Shown here: in pieces, positions 11,901-23,900 of the stretch
Layout: each line of letters begins with the position of its first letter
Numbering within the stretch: position 1 is the first letter of the stretch
DNA from: Acanthaster planci
Lineage: Eukaryota; Echinodermata; Asteroidea; Valvatida; Acanthasteridae
Length of the DNA stretch: 26,274 nucleotides
NCBI RefSeq assembly: GCF_001949145.1
Contig: NW_019091414.1
Coordinates: 1 to 26,274 of the forward strand
Reading direction: 5' to 3'
Made by a program: the position numbers and the translations under genes
The notes under the pieces: generated by a model
What the model was told of the DNA's origin: nothing
What the model saw: the letters and a program-made list of their open reading frames with translations, nothing else
The model's database searches: none

Positions 11901-14900
11901 AACACTGTCAGTGTTATCTAAAAGGTTGAAAAATCACCACCCCTATGTATACACATCACGTATCTTGATCCATTTAACATTTACAGGAGCCTGCTGTGAA
12001 TATAACGACTCCCAGAATTGATCAGATGCTGGACAGGTTCCGCCAGCGAGCATTGATGTCATCAGGGACAACCACCATAAGTGGTACAGACGTAAGACCT
12101 GGCTTTAATGTTACAGTAACAAACGAGGCTCATAACCAGACACATGTAAGAATTTCAATCAAGGTTTTGACATGCCTGGACCTGAAGTGTGTTGCTACAC
12201 ACTGTAACAACACAGTATAAAGGTACATGTCCTTTATACACAAGCTCAGGCTCCAGATTTCTCAAATTAAATACACATTGGCATGATACCCAAAATTTTA
12301 TAGTGTTTCTAAAACTTTAACCTTTAATTTATCTGTGCAGTGGAGAGTTAAACTTGCAAAATGGCTGGTTGGACCTGATTTAAATAGCACAACTGTAGTT
12401 GAGTCTATCAGAGGTCACAATTCCAATTAACATTAAATAATGGACAGTTCAATGTAATACTGTATCTCACAGGATTGATTTGACTAGCAATTAATTTTTG
12501 AAAACTTAATGGTCTTTTCATTTTAATTTCTGTCAGACGATTTCATCGACTTCAAATTCCACATGTGTGTTGTTTGCGTGAAGGTCATTACATCTACCAA
12601 TTTTCTAGCATTTACAGTAAACTTTGATACAGACATCAGTTGAAAATGCATTTTTTACATTTTCAACATGCCGACGTCGGGTTCAAGTTTTGAAGATTAG
12701 TATCTTGCCGGAAACTAATGCTGTTGAAAGCAGGTTCATATTTGTTTCTGACTTAAATAATAAGGCACTTTCCACTTCGACTGAAAGCAAAGGCTAAATT
12801 ATTTAAGTACACATAAAAAAAATGAAAAACCTGAATTACTCTTTTGCTTGTTGCAATGAGCAAGTTGTGGGAAGTTATGAGTGATTTTAGAGATTAAATT
12901 TATGAAACTTAAGTGCTTGTAATTTAAAAACACCTCATGACATCATTGTGGTATATCATGACTTTGTTTCCTTTAAGTGGTTGTAATATTTGCTCAGTTT
13001 GAAGGGATCCTTTTATAAGTTAAATGTAAATAAAATCTGGTACACTTAGCTCGTTAAGTGAATGTGAACATAATTTGACTTCTCCGTATAAATGCAGTAA
13101 ATTTGGCAGTAATTAGCTAAAAAGATAAAGCATCAAAAGAATTGGAAGTCTTCAAATCTGATATGGAAAAAATGATTAGCTTGCAGAATTGGGGACATCA
13201 CATTTGTAGCAAATCCAAGTATAGGAAGGATTGTCAAGATGAATTCAATACATATTATTACTCATTCCTATACAGTTTATATACATCCATTGATAACATT
13301 GTTCACATTTAAGGGCACTGTCTTCCCATTAAGATTCCTGGTTATTGCTAATAAATTCATGGGTAATTCACTAACCCATTCAAAACTTAGACCAACTGTA
13401 CCATCAGTCTATCAAAACTCTTCCTATCATGAAAAGCTTTTCTGTAATTGGTGACAGGTGCAACCCACAGATCATGAAGTGAGGCTGGAGCAATTAGAGA
13501 AACAACTGGCAGATATCATGACAAGAAGGCAAGAGCTGAGGAATGCTGAGGATCACAGTGTTCTTGCTCATCCACACAGATGGAGCGATGGAGATGAGAT
13601 GACCAACAGACAGCAGTCAAATAGAAAGCCTAAGAGAGGTATTACAGTAAACTCCGACTCAGTCGGCATTTCACAACTCCGACTCAGTCGGCATTTCACA
13701 ACTCGTCATATCAGACTAAGGCGGCATCGCGTAACTCGTTATATCATCTAAGTCGGCCTTTTGACAAAAGTCCCGATCGTCTTTAATGCATTTGCTTTGA
13801 AAATTTCATTTCAAAGTCGGCATTTATAAGTCGTCATTTTGTATAAGTTGGCATGTTTTTCTTGGTCCCTTTTCCACAAAACCACAAAAATTCCTTTGTG
13901 TAAGTCGGCATTAAAAAAATCACGCTTCAGTATCAGTTTTTTCGTCGCGGTTCCCAAGAAGTGACAAGTCCCACACTGCTTGACTAATGTCTGTTTATAA
14001 GCAGCACAGGCCGTCGTTGATAATCGGCCATCATGAGCACATCAATACCAGTAACTTTTCTAGTGCTACACGCATGCACTCTGTCGATTTTGGGGGTCAC
14101 CTTATTGAACGAACTTAACCAATGCATGCATGTGCGGGCGCGGATGAGTGTATGTTTTCTGTACCGTAACTGTATCATGTACATGTACGTACTGCACTGT
14201 CGAGTCGTGATGTGATATGGAAGTGGCTTGCCGTCTTTGCTTCATCCTTCGGGGCACATGATCAATTATCAAATTTGCAGCCTGTGAGGATAATAATCGA
14301 GAACAAATTTGCTGGGATTGACCATTGAGGTAGAAATAAACCAGGATAAATCAAAGCTATTGAATTAGTGCAAGGAATTATAATGTACGTAGGCAATACA
14401 TGTGTACGTGTAAGTCAGCAAAACGACGACTTACAGCACAAGTTGGCATTAATTTCTTGAGCCCTGAGAGTGCCAACTTAGCCGTAATTTACTGTACTTG
14501 ATAATCACACCTACTGGCCATGGTACATGTACCTTAACTATCCACCACCACCCACCCAAAAGCCAAAGAGGGGTATCACCCACACACCATCAGCCACACC
14601 CATCCAAAAGCCTAAGAGAGGTGTCTCCCACACACCATCTGCCACACCCTACCAAAAGCTAAAGAGGCGTGTCACTACACACCATCAGCCACACCCACCC
14701 AAAAGCCTAAGAGAGGTGTCTCCCACACACCATCTGCCACACCCTACCAAAAGCCAAAGAGGCGTGTCACTACCCACCATCAGCCACACCCACCCAAAAG
14801 CCTAAGAGGGGTATCACCACACACCATCTGCCACACCCTACCAAAAGCCTAAGAGGGGTAATACCCAGTGAACACACCTACATGTTCTGGTACCCACACC

Positions 14901-17900
14901 CAGCTCCAACCCACACGTCCAGGGTGGACAGGCCTTTTATCATATTGTCGTCGACTCAGAAAAATTTTTGTCACACTTTTAGGCATTAATTGCAAACTGG
15001 TCAAACATTTACCCAGCCTGTATGAACACAAGGTTTATGAATTTTGGCCTTGATACATACAATGTATTGTGGTAATGAGTATTACTAAATGTAGACACAG
15101 ATCAGACTGATGAAAGTGATGTGGAAAGTGATAGGCCATCTGTGGGAGCAGTCATCAAGCAGAGAGCAAAGGGATCTATGCCATCCAACATTGGGCTGGC
15201 ACATATAATGGATGGAAGGCAACAAAGGCAGGAAAGTCGGCAACAAGCAAGGTTGGTAGCATGAAAGGTATCTATATTTGAAATGAATCTGGGAACAAGA
15301 AGGTTGGTAGCATGAAAGGTATCTATATTTGAAATGGATCCGGGAATAAATCCAATCACTGTCCAGTCAGCCTCTTCAGTACTTATGGAAGCATTTTGTT
15401 CTATGAAAAAACTCGTCAGCTGCCAGTTACTTGCGAAACTTGGCACAATGCAACTGCCGTTGCCTTGGATTCATGTATAAAAACTGTTTCCCTGTTTCAC
15501 TAGGCATTGCTGGACAAAGTAGTTATTAAAAAGTCTGTTAAGCATTCATTCAGGCTACTTTAATAGAAAAACCTTTCTCAATCGTAATTGTTTCTGCTAA
15601 GTGTAAAAAATTGTTGTATAATTATCAGTATGATTCATATAATTATTGATTAACATCAATATGGTTGAATTTCCTAGTTTTTGAAGGAAAAAAACTGTTG
15701 TGTTGTTCATTTTGCCCATTGTTTGGTCCTTAACTTTGCCAAGATACTTTGCAAAGGTAAAAAAACACAAAGATTAGTCTTGGACTTTTATTTCTTATAA
15801 TGTCAGGTCTGCAGCAATATGTCACAACTGCTTTTGTTCAGTTAAATTTATTACCACTTGTTTTTATGCTGTTAGGTCTTCAGCGAGCAAGCACCCTCTA
15901 CAGAAAGCCAAGTCAGTCAGCAGCACCAGCACAGGGTCACCCCCAAGTGCACCAGAGGTCAGAGGTCATCCCCATCATGCTACGAAAGTTACTCATACTA
16001 CAGCAGAGCAAGATGCTGAGAAACTGGTGAGAGATAACAGATGGGGAGTTTTTGTTTGTTTCCCTTTTCTGATTCCAATATCGCAGCAGTACTCAAAATC
16101 TAATGAAGGTTGTCATGAATGGAAGCGTGGAAACTTTATTGCCGCTTCAATTATGATGGATGCACTACTTGTATCGACCTGATGAGGTAAAGACTACTCT
16201 ACTGTAGTTGTGTTGGGATCTACTTTAGCTCCTACTCAGCTGGACACGACGCATAAAATAATTTCTTCAAGGTTATTTTACTTACTAGCACTTATTCACA
16301 AATACAGTGTACCTCGGACAACTTGAGCACTCACATAGGGTTTGTTATCAGATGATAAAACATGGCTAAGAAGTGTTTAAAACTATCTGCTTTTGAATAT
16401 AGAATTTTTTTTTAATGACAAAGCTAAATTGACTCAGAGTGGTGGTGTATGAAGTGAAGTTAAAAATTGTAAAAATGATGTAGTTTAGATCACATTTTAA
16501 ATACACCATTTCTTAAATCATCTGTTAAAAATCTAAAGGATAAAGTTTCTACATATACATTTGTAACCCCATCCCAAAAGAGGTATTGGGTTATAATTTT
16601 AAATGTTATTTTTTATGTGTATGTTTTCCTTTTGCATACTTAAATTGTTCTTTCCAGAGCTTTTGACTTTTCTACTGGTAAGCAGTGTTCCAGTGGTAAA
16701 CCTTTGATCTATTGCCTATTCCTTTTGTCAAACAGCCTGCTCTTTCTTCAGTTTATCTTTAATGATCTTGCTTTCCTAGGAGATCACAGGATGTTCTTTG
16801 TATCCATTGCCTCTCTGACTAGTACACAAGTGTGTACACTCCCAGTAAATTTGACAGGAGATTGGTAGGATGTTGGGACACTTAATTCCTAGTTGTTGTT
16901 CACATCTTACCCAAGTTGTGGAAGCCATAAACTTCTGCTGAGTGCTCGTCTGCCTAGATTCTAAATGACCAATCAGTATTGGAGTCATATGTGACATTTT
17001 TAAGTTGTCCAATGAGAGCCTGAGCTAGTCATGTGGCAAGGGCATGTTTTGGCAAGCTTGGCATTCCAGACTTTGCCATCGTGTTGACTACATGCCTGCC
17101 GAATTTTGTCTGCGCTCTGCACTATTTTTCTTTGAACTGGAGGACCTCAAAATCCAAGTCTTCCCCTTATGTTCATAATTGTTGGCTCTCTTTCTTAGTT
17201 ACTGATGAACTGCATGTTCTGAAAGAGGGCCTGGAGGGGAGAATCCTCCTGAAGAGCTGTTCCCAGGCATCTCAGCCACCAAGCTATTGTGACTTACAGA
17301 CACAGCACAAGTATACCAAGGCATCTGTGGCAGTAATCACCAGCATCAACGTTGCTAGATCCGCAAGTATTCCTTGGCGTTACATTTCTTCTGCTGAACT
17401 TTTGCTCTTCACTTTTGCCAACTGGCTACACAACGATGGATGAGTGGTGGGACCTTGATGATGGCGAGAAGAGGAAGCGTATTCGTGAGGCTTTGCGGCC
17501 CCCTTCACTCAATATCGTCAGTGACCTCCGTCGAGATAACCCTGCAGCTACATGTACATCCCACGATTACCTGAAGGCCCTCGACATCGCCTTCAGTGAT
17601 GCAGAATCTGATGACGAACTGTTTGTCAAGTTTTGCAGTCTGAAGCAGGCCGAGGGAGAACCTCCATCAAAATTCCTAACAAGACAACAGACAGCACTGA
17701 GGTAAGCACTGAGGAGATGTGTTGTCCCCCACGCACAGTCGGACAAGGTACAACTTGCCCAGTTCATACGTGGTATTCTGTTCGATGAGATGCTACTTGT
17801 GAGCCTTCAACTGAGGGACAAAGTCAATCAACCTCCGTCATTCTTGAGCCTGTTGTCCATGGTCAGGAAGCAGGAAGATGAGACCAGGTTGAAGTCCGAG

Positions 17901-20900
17901 AGTCGTGGCCGCCCAACTAGAGGACCAGAGAAGGCTCGTCACCTTCACCATTCTGCCGATCCTCAGGCACCTTTCACTGACCGAGCCCCTTCGCAAGTAC
18001 ACCTCTCTCACCTACATGTAGTTAATCCTCAAGCACATTTCTTTGATGTTGCCAATCATCAGGCACAATTCTTCCACCAGAACGCCATGCCCACGCAGCA
18101 GTCGGCTCCACTGACGCCAACTCATGGTCTCCCTCGAGGCCAGGCAAAGAGGGGGCAACCTCACAAGAACCCTGACCAAAACCATAAGAGGGGCACTCTT
18201 GTAGATATCTGTTTCTCATTTAGCCAGGAGGGTCACATTCGTCGAAGATGCCCAAATCCCGCTGACTTTGATGCAGTCAACAGGAAGTTGGTCAAGTTAA
18301 TCCTCAGAGGATCGTCGGGAAACGGGATGGGACCTCTGTAGGAGGGGAACCAGATGTCCTGATGCCAGTAAACCCCAAAATTCAGTAAGAGACAGGCACG
18401 GATGTTCCTCAGGGACTAATTGGTGATACAGTCACACCTCCGTGTTGGGTTGATGGACTCGACACACATTGTCTGCTGGACAGTGGCTCTCATCAAGTCA
18501 CTCTGATTTCCAAAAGTTTTTTTGACTGTCTAAATCGTGAACTGCATCCTCTCAATGATCTTGTTCTGTTTCATGGAGGTGAGGGAAAGATACCATACTT
18601 GGGTTAGACTTACTTATCCATTGTTTTGATGACTCCTTTAGTGGGACCAGTAGTCAGTTCAACAACGTTGCTTTGGTCATTCCGGATGGACAAAATTCCA
18701 GTACCCAACCGGTCGTAGTTGGGACAAGTTCAGGTCTTTTCCGCAGCTGTTTTGAGTCATGTAGCTTGCATGTCAGGAATCAACATTGAGGGCGCTAAGA
18801 TGAGCTGACACATCTAATTAGTGCTCTGGAAAATCAACTATAGTTCAGTCAACAAAGAATCTCCTTCATCCCTTCCAACAACAATTTTTGTGAGTATTAC
18901 TCTTGTCATCCATGCAGTCAAGTTTGATGTGAAGTATGCCTTTAAGGAATGAGAAAAAAGAGAGAATTTCAACATCGAATCTCGTGCTCGCGCTACATGA
19001 GGCAGGTGACCTACCCGGCCCAACGAATGCATCACCAGACATAGACGATGACACCACAACAAGTGTGAGGGAGGGATATTCGATCCCTGGCAGCGGATTT
19101 AAACAGAAAGCGAGACACTTATTTTCAATCAAGAAAGCCTGCTGACAGGAATCGAAACCTTGGAAACCAAGCACAATAAGATGGAGGAGGCTATCCAGTT
19201 TTCGTCATCGACCATTGAAGAAATCCAAGCAAAAATAAATCCATGTCTGACGGGATTTCCAAAGTGACAACAGAGATTAATACAGCTCTGACGAAAGCCA
19301 AACATCTTGAGGAGGCCACCCTGCAACTGGAGCCGCATTCCAGAAGTTTTAACTTACAGTTTAGTCGGCCTATAGAAAACCCGACGGAGCCAACTACTTT
19401 CCCCTTTGATACCGCCCATTCCTTGGGACCCCGAATCAATCAAAATGTAGGATATTGCATTGGATGGATAAGGCAGTTGATAGACTTTGTACATCATCGA
19501 AGCACTCCTGAGAGTTTGAGAAAGGTACACTGTAGGGGTCTAACTAACTGAGTATACATGTATTTGAAAATTTGACGGCATAAAATGATGAATATTTTTA
19601 CTAGCACAGTAGCAGCAATGACACGTATGTTTCAGAGGGAAATTATTAACTGTGCATGTTCCATTTTTAGGGTCATTTGCATAAGTAAGGAGGGCCATGC
19701 GAATTCGTGCCGGGCAAGCAACTGCTTCATTTCATGAAATTTACGTCTCATTTTCATCTTTTGGAAATAAAAATCCTTGCCCCAAATATTTTTATGGTAA
19801 GATAAGGCCTTTTTGTGAAAATGAAATTGAGATATACATGTAGTACCAGAGTGGTCAGAACTAGTGATTTTTGCGAAAAGCTCTTCTCAGAAGCGGTAGT
19901 TTGTTTATGTTTTGGTGCAGTTTCTGAAAGCTCAAAACAAAGAATTCAAAGTTTTCTTGAAGTTTTCAAAAGTGGGCTGTGGTCGTATGCAGTGTCTCAC
20001 CGTTCTGGGAAAATATCTAAAACTGAGAAGTTTAGTGGAAAAAAGACCCAAAAAAAAAATGGGAATAATTTGTCATCTTAGCAACCACTTTGAGTCTAAA
20101 TTTCATATTTACATGTAAGTAGCATTTCTTTTCATGATTCTGTGGTGTTTTATTCAGTTTAAGTCTTGTAGAGCACATACAAAGAGTTTCAATGTGATCG
20201 TTTATTAACTTTGTGCAAACGAAGTCTTCAAAGTGAGAATACTCAACAGAGGATTGGCAAGTTGCTAAGGGCAATTCCGTATGGTTCACAAGGGTCCAAT
20301 CAAGTAACCGCCGCCCACAGTCAAAGTCGTTCATTTCCGGGCGTCTGATGGGAGTGATACATTGTGATGAAATGGTTCAAAATGAATAATTAACAAGTTA
20401 GAAAAGTTGTGGGCATGGAACTGCAATATTAAAGGCAAATCCACGTCATTAAAAGATCAATAAAATAATTTTCTTAATGAAACCTTGCCCATTGGTGACT
20501 AACAGTAAGATGCATGTGCAGCAGGGGTGGATTTAACTTAGTATTTTTTCTTTGTGCTGGATGCAAAAGTCCATGCAGTGTATACTGTAGGAGTAGCACC
20601 CCCTAGTCTACCCATTCCAAAGTTGCATTGTGCCCGCCCAATAATTGTGTACTTTATGATGACTCATGCAACTGGACCAGGCACTGTCACGTGGGCATTC
20701 TTTGAGCCCCATTCTCAGTAAGCAGTTCGGTAGTCGGTGGAGTAACACACCTACGGTATTTGATACCAGTCAAGTTCTGCCCTGAAAGCTCAGACCTGCG
20801 GTGGACTTGGTAGTTAACACTTGAGTTGAATTGATCTGTAACTCGAATTCCTCCATGAACTGGTCGGCTAGTACCGGGGATAAAGGAGATCCCATGGAGG

Positions 20901-23900
20901 TCCCAGTCGAATGCTCGGAGAACTTGTCTCTCCATCTGAAGCTAGACGACGAGATGCAAGTTAGCAGCAGGTCATGGATTTGGTCGGGAGAGAGGGCTGT
21001 GCGCTCACACAGAGTGGGATCATTTTCGAGATGTTCTTTGGCAATGAGGCAGGCCTCACCTGTGGGGACACTGAAGAAGAGGGAAACGACATCAAAACTG
21101 ACCATGATGTCACTGGGCTGGAGATAGAGATTCTGAATGTGTTGGATGAATTGGTCAGAGTTGGTCACATGATAAGGGGTGTTGCCCACAAAGGGCTGGA
21201 GGATTTTAGTGAGGTGCTAAGCAGTGTTGTACAATGTAGGTGGGGCCTCCTCGTGAGGCTACAGTGGGATGGAGGGGAATGTCAGGATTGTGGATCTTGG
21301 GTTGGCCAAAGAACTGGGGGCAAGTGGAGCTAGAGGGCCTAAGTTGCCTATACAACTTGAGGGGATAGCCTGCGAGCGCTGGAGAGCCAATAGTTTGCTG
21401 GTAATCTTACGCTCAATGGCTGGTGTGGGGTCCGTCCGGAGCGAACGGTAGGTTGGGGTGGAGAGAATGTCTGTTACCTTCTTATCATAATCGACCTTGT
21501 CCATGACTACTGTTGCATAACCTTTGTCTGCCGGCAGGATGTGGATTGACTGGTCTTGATGTAGGTTCTTGATTGCAGCGAGTTCTTGTCTTGAGATGTT
21601 GGTCTTGGGTGGCTTGGCTTGCTTGATAAAGTTGGACGCGGACATCATCTGCTGCGGTCTTGCTGAGGTGTTGTAGTGCTAGCTCCGTTGATTGGATGAT
21701 GTCCTCAACCTGGTTCAACTTGGGGGGGGGGCAAAGTTCATACCCAAGGACAAGACTTTGTTCTCTGTGCTAGAGAGTGGTCTCGGGCTACAGTTTACCA
21801 CTGTCTTCTTGTTGAAGGCTTGCTGAGAGCAGAGGTGGGGCTTGGGACTATACTGACATAAGGATATAGGAGATCCTATGGTGTGGCCATATGCATTACT
21901 TTGCACTTAGACATATTCAGTTGCATACGATTTTCTTTACACCCTTCACAAATCAAGCTAAGATCTTCTTTTACATGTTGTAGAATTACACTGTCATTAT
22001 TTGTGTTGATGATTCTGTATGCACCGCCAAAGGGATTTACAAATTGAAGTATTAGTGTTATGAGTTGGGGTTAAACTTGTGCATTTTAAAAGAGGCTAGG
22101 AGCTTAATGCCAGTAACTCACTACCCACTTATTCTGATATCATCACCTGTGCTTATTTAATTAAACCATGTCATGTCTTACTGTTACTTAGTCTTTGAAG
22201 CAAAAGTTGAATTGGTGAGGGGGAACAAAGATGCTTAAATATGTTTTGATATTAAGAACTTGTTGCTGGTTATCAAGCATTATCAAAGAACCGGTAGGTG
22301 TCAATTCCTTGTCCAGGCCTTGATGCAGGAGTTAGACAATGAGAGAGAGAGGAGATGGAAAGCAGAGCAGGCTTCTATCAGACTAGCTGATTGCATCAAA
22401 GAACTGCAGGCAAAAGGTACATTGTAATAACACTTCACGCAAGAGGTTATGTACATGTCACAGTGAATGGACCCAGCTGCAGGACAAATTTTTGCTAAAA
22501 AATTCAAGATATAAAATCAAAATGAAGTCAAATATGAAAAATACCAACTCTTGGTTGTCATTAGAAAAGTACCTGTCTTTTGCAAGCTTTCTTGCTGATA
22601 AGTTATATTTTCTAGTACTCTCAGGTCTTACCATGGTACATGTCAGTGTTGTAGTACTCGTACTCAAGTACTATTCGTGTACCATTTTCAGAGTACTCGG
22701 ACATCCAAGTACTCGTACTTGCACTACAGTTCTTGTACTGGAACTCGACATCCAAAAATTGTACACGAGCATCAAAGTACTCGTACTCAATTAACAGTAC
22801 TCGATAAAAAAATCCTTTAAGTTAATTTACCAAGGCCGGTAAAATAAGGTACACTGGTACATGTACAATACTCAACCTCCACCAATCTCTCAGACATCAC
22901 TTGTGTGTACAAAACTAATACACACTGAAATGTGAGATATACGGTACATACACACACATTCTCATTCCGTAGTTGTGATATGCACTCGATATTTTGCCTA
23001 TTTTGTGGGAACAAAAAACGTTGTGGGGACACAGAAATGTCCCCACAGCTCGGTCCAAAATGTGCCTAACGAAAAAATTGTCCCCTCAATACAATGAATG
23101 CCTACATGTACCGGTATATGTCCACGTGCATACACCCACGGAGAGTCAGGGAGAGGTAGATGGTTTTTACCTGTCAACCATTCCTACATATTTGTGTACA
23201 CCTTTTCAATGAAACTTGTGGGAGATTGCTGCAGTGTTACACATCCCTCCATTCCAACTGTTTGTAATTATTCGAATCAGACAGATCATATGACTCAGCA
23301 GTTTTGTTGAGTCTCAAGGGTAGATTCTAAGTGATGCTGGGTTTGGCAGAGTCTGCGATAGACGCTCACATGTAGATGAGCACCTATTACATGTAAGCAG
23401 ATTTCATGATTAATTCTGCAAGATGACCTCTCACTGACCCTATATGTAGATTTTGTCCAGTCATCAGGCATCTACTGTATGCCGTACCTTCCACTGGAAA
23501 GCATGGTGCATATAAGTAGTCCGTTTGGAATTACAGGGTCTATGCAGCTGGCAGCAAACACTTTTATCATGACCAGTGGGCAGGCTTAAGAAATGTCACA
23601 TTTATCTTTGACATCAGCAATTGTCTTGTCTGAAAATTATGCTCTCGGAGAGCTTAGAACTTCCAAAAAACATCTCGAGGTCAGAATCTTAAATATTGAC
23701 AGACAGTTGTTCACTGATGCTGCAATGTCTGCTTGTTGACTTTTGACCAATCAACATCTTCCATCACTATCTGGATGGAAAAATCACTTTGTAATGGCTC
23801 TGATTGGATGATCATCGTTTTTCATAAAATTTGCATGCACACACATATCAGATGTTCATATGGAGCACACCGGAATGGGTGATACTCAGACTTTTTTAAG

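Larger units (their letters stand above)
13645..14494. mobile_element. 850-bp non-autonomous TIR element with TA target duplication (mariner-like MITE)
   Basis: The left end CAGTAAACTCCGACTCAGTC and the reverse complement of the right end CAGTAAATTACGGCTAAGTT continue alike into GGCA; about 20 of the first 26 bases match. The element is flanked by TA at 13643-13644 and 14495-14496. A TA duplication and CAGT ends suit the Tc1/mariner superfamily, although the assignment rests on these ends only. There is no transposase frame. A subterminal motif, AAGTYGGCATT, recurs inside (see the separate entry). The insertion lies six bases into intron 6; the exon 6 donor (GTAT, then TA) uses the target TA as its bases +5 and +6. 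Confidence 0.8.
13639..15094 (+). other. LRRCC1 intron 6
   Basis: 1456 bases, of which 850 are the TIR element and about 310 the exon-end tandem array. Without both it would be roughly 300 bases. The last 220 bases hold no recognised feature. Confidence 0.85.
16027..22316 (+). other. LRRCC1 intron 8, 6.3 kb, rich in retroelement remnants
   Basis: It is the longest intron in the window. It contains gag and protease fragments (17436-18790), a LINE-like ORF1 fragment (19075-19480) and a Penelope-like fragment in reverse (20840-21865). The stretches 16027-17435 and 19550-20840 are AT-rich with no recognised gene; 17033-17435 has open frames that may be leader or LTR sequence of the gag element. 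Confidence 0.85.

Noticed and set aside
14527-14805. Coding repeat protein from the 47/48-bp array
   Set aside because: Frame is kept only through the 48-bp units and is lost at each 47-bp unit, and skipping the array gives the conserved KRDTD join between exons 6 and 7.
15102-15446. Minus-strand open frame of 114 codons with internal repeat
   Set aside because: It is the antisense shadow of exon 7 and of the 51-bp duplication.
17352-17435. Upstream extension of the Gag frame to an earlier ATG at 17352
   Set aside because: The added residues are hydrophobic and unlike Gag N termini; ATG 17436 directly precedes the charged start typical of these proteins.
20831-21333. Plus-strand open frames of 98 and 119 codons
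   Set aside because: They are antisense shadows of the Penelope-like reverse transcriptase on the minus strand.
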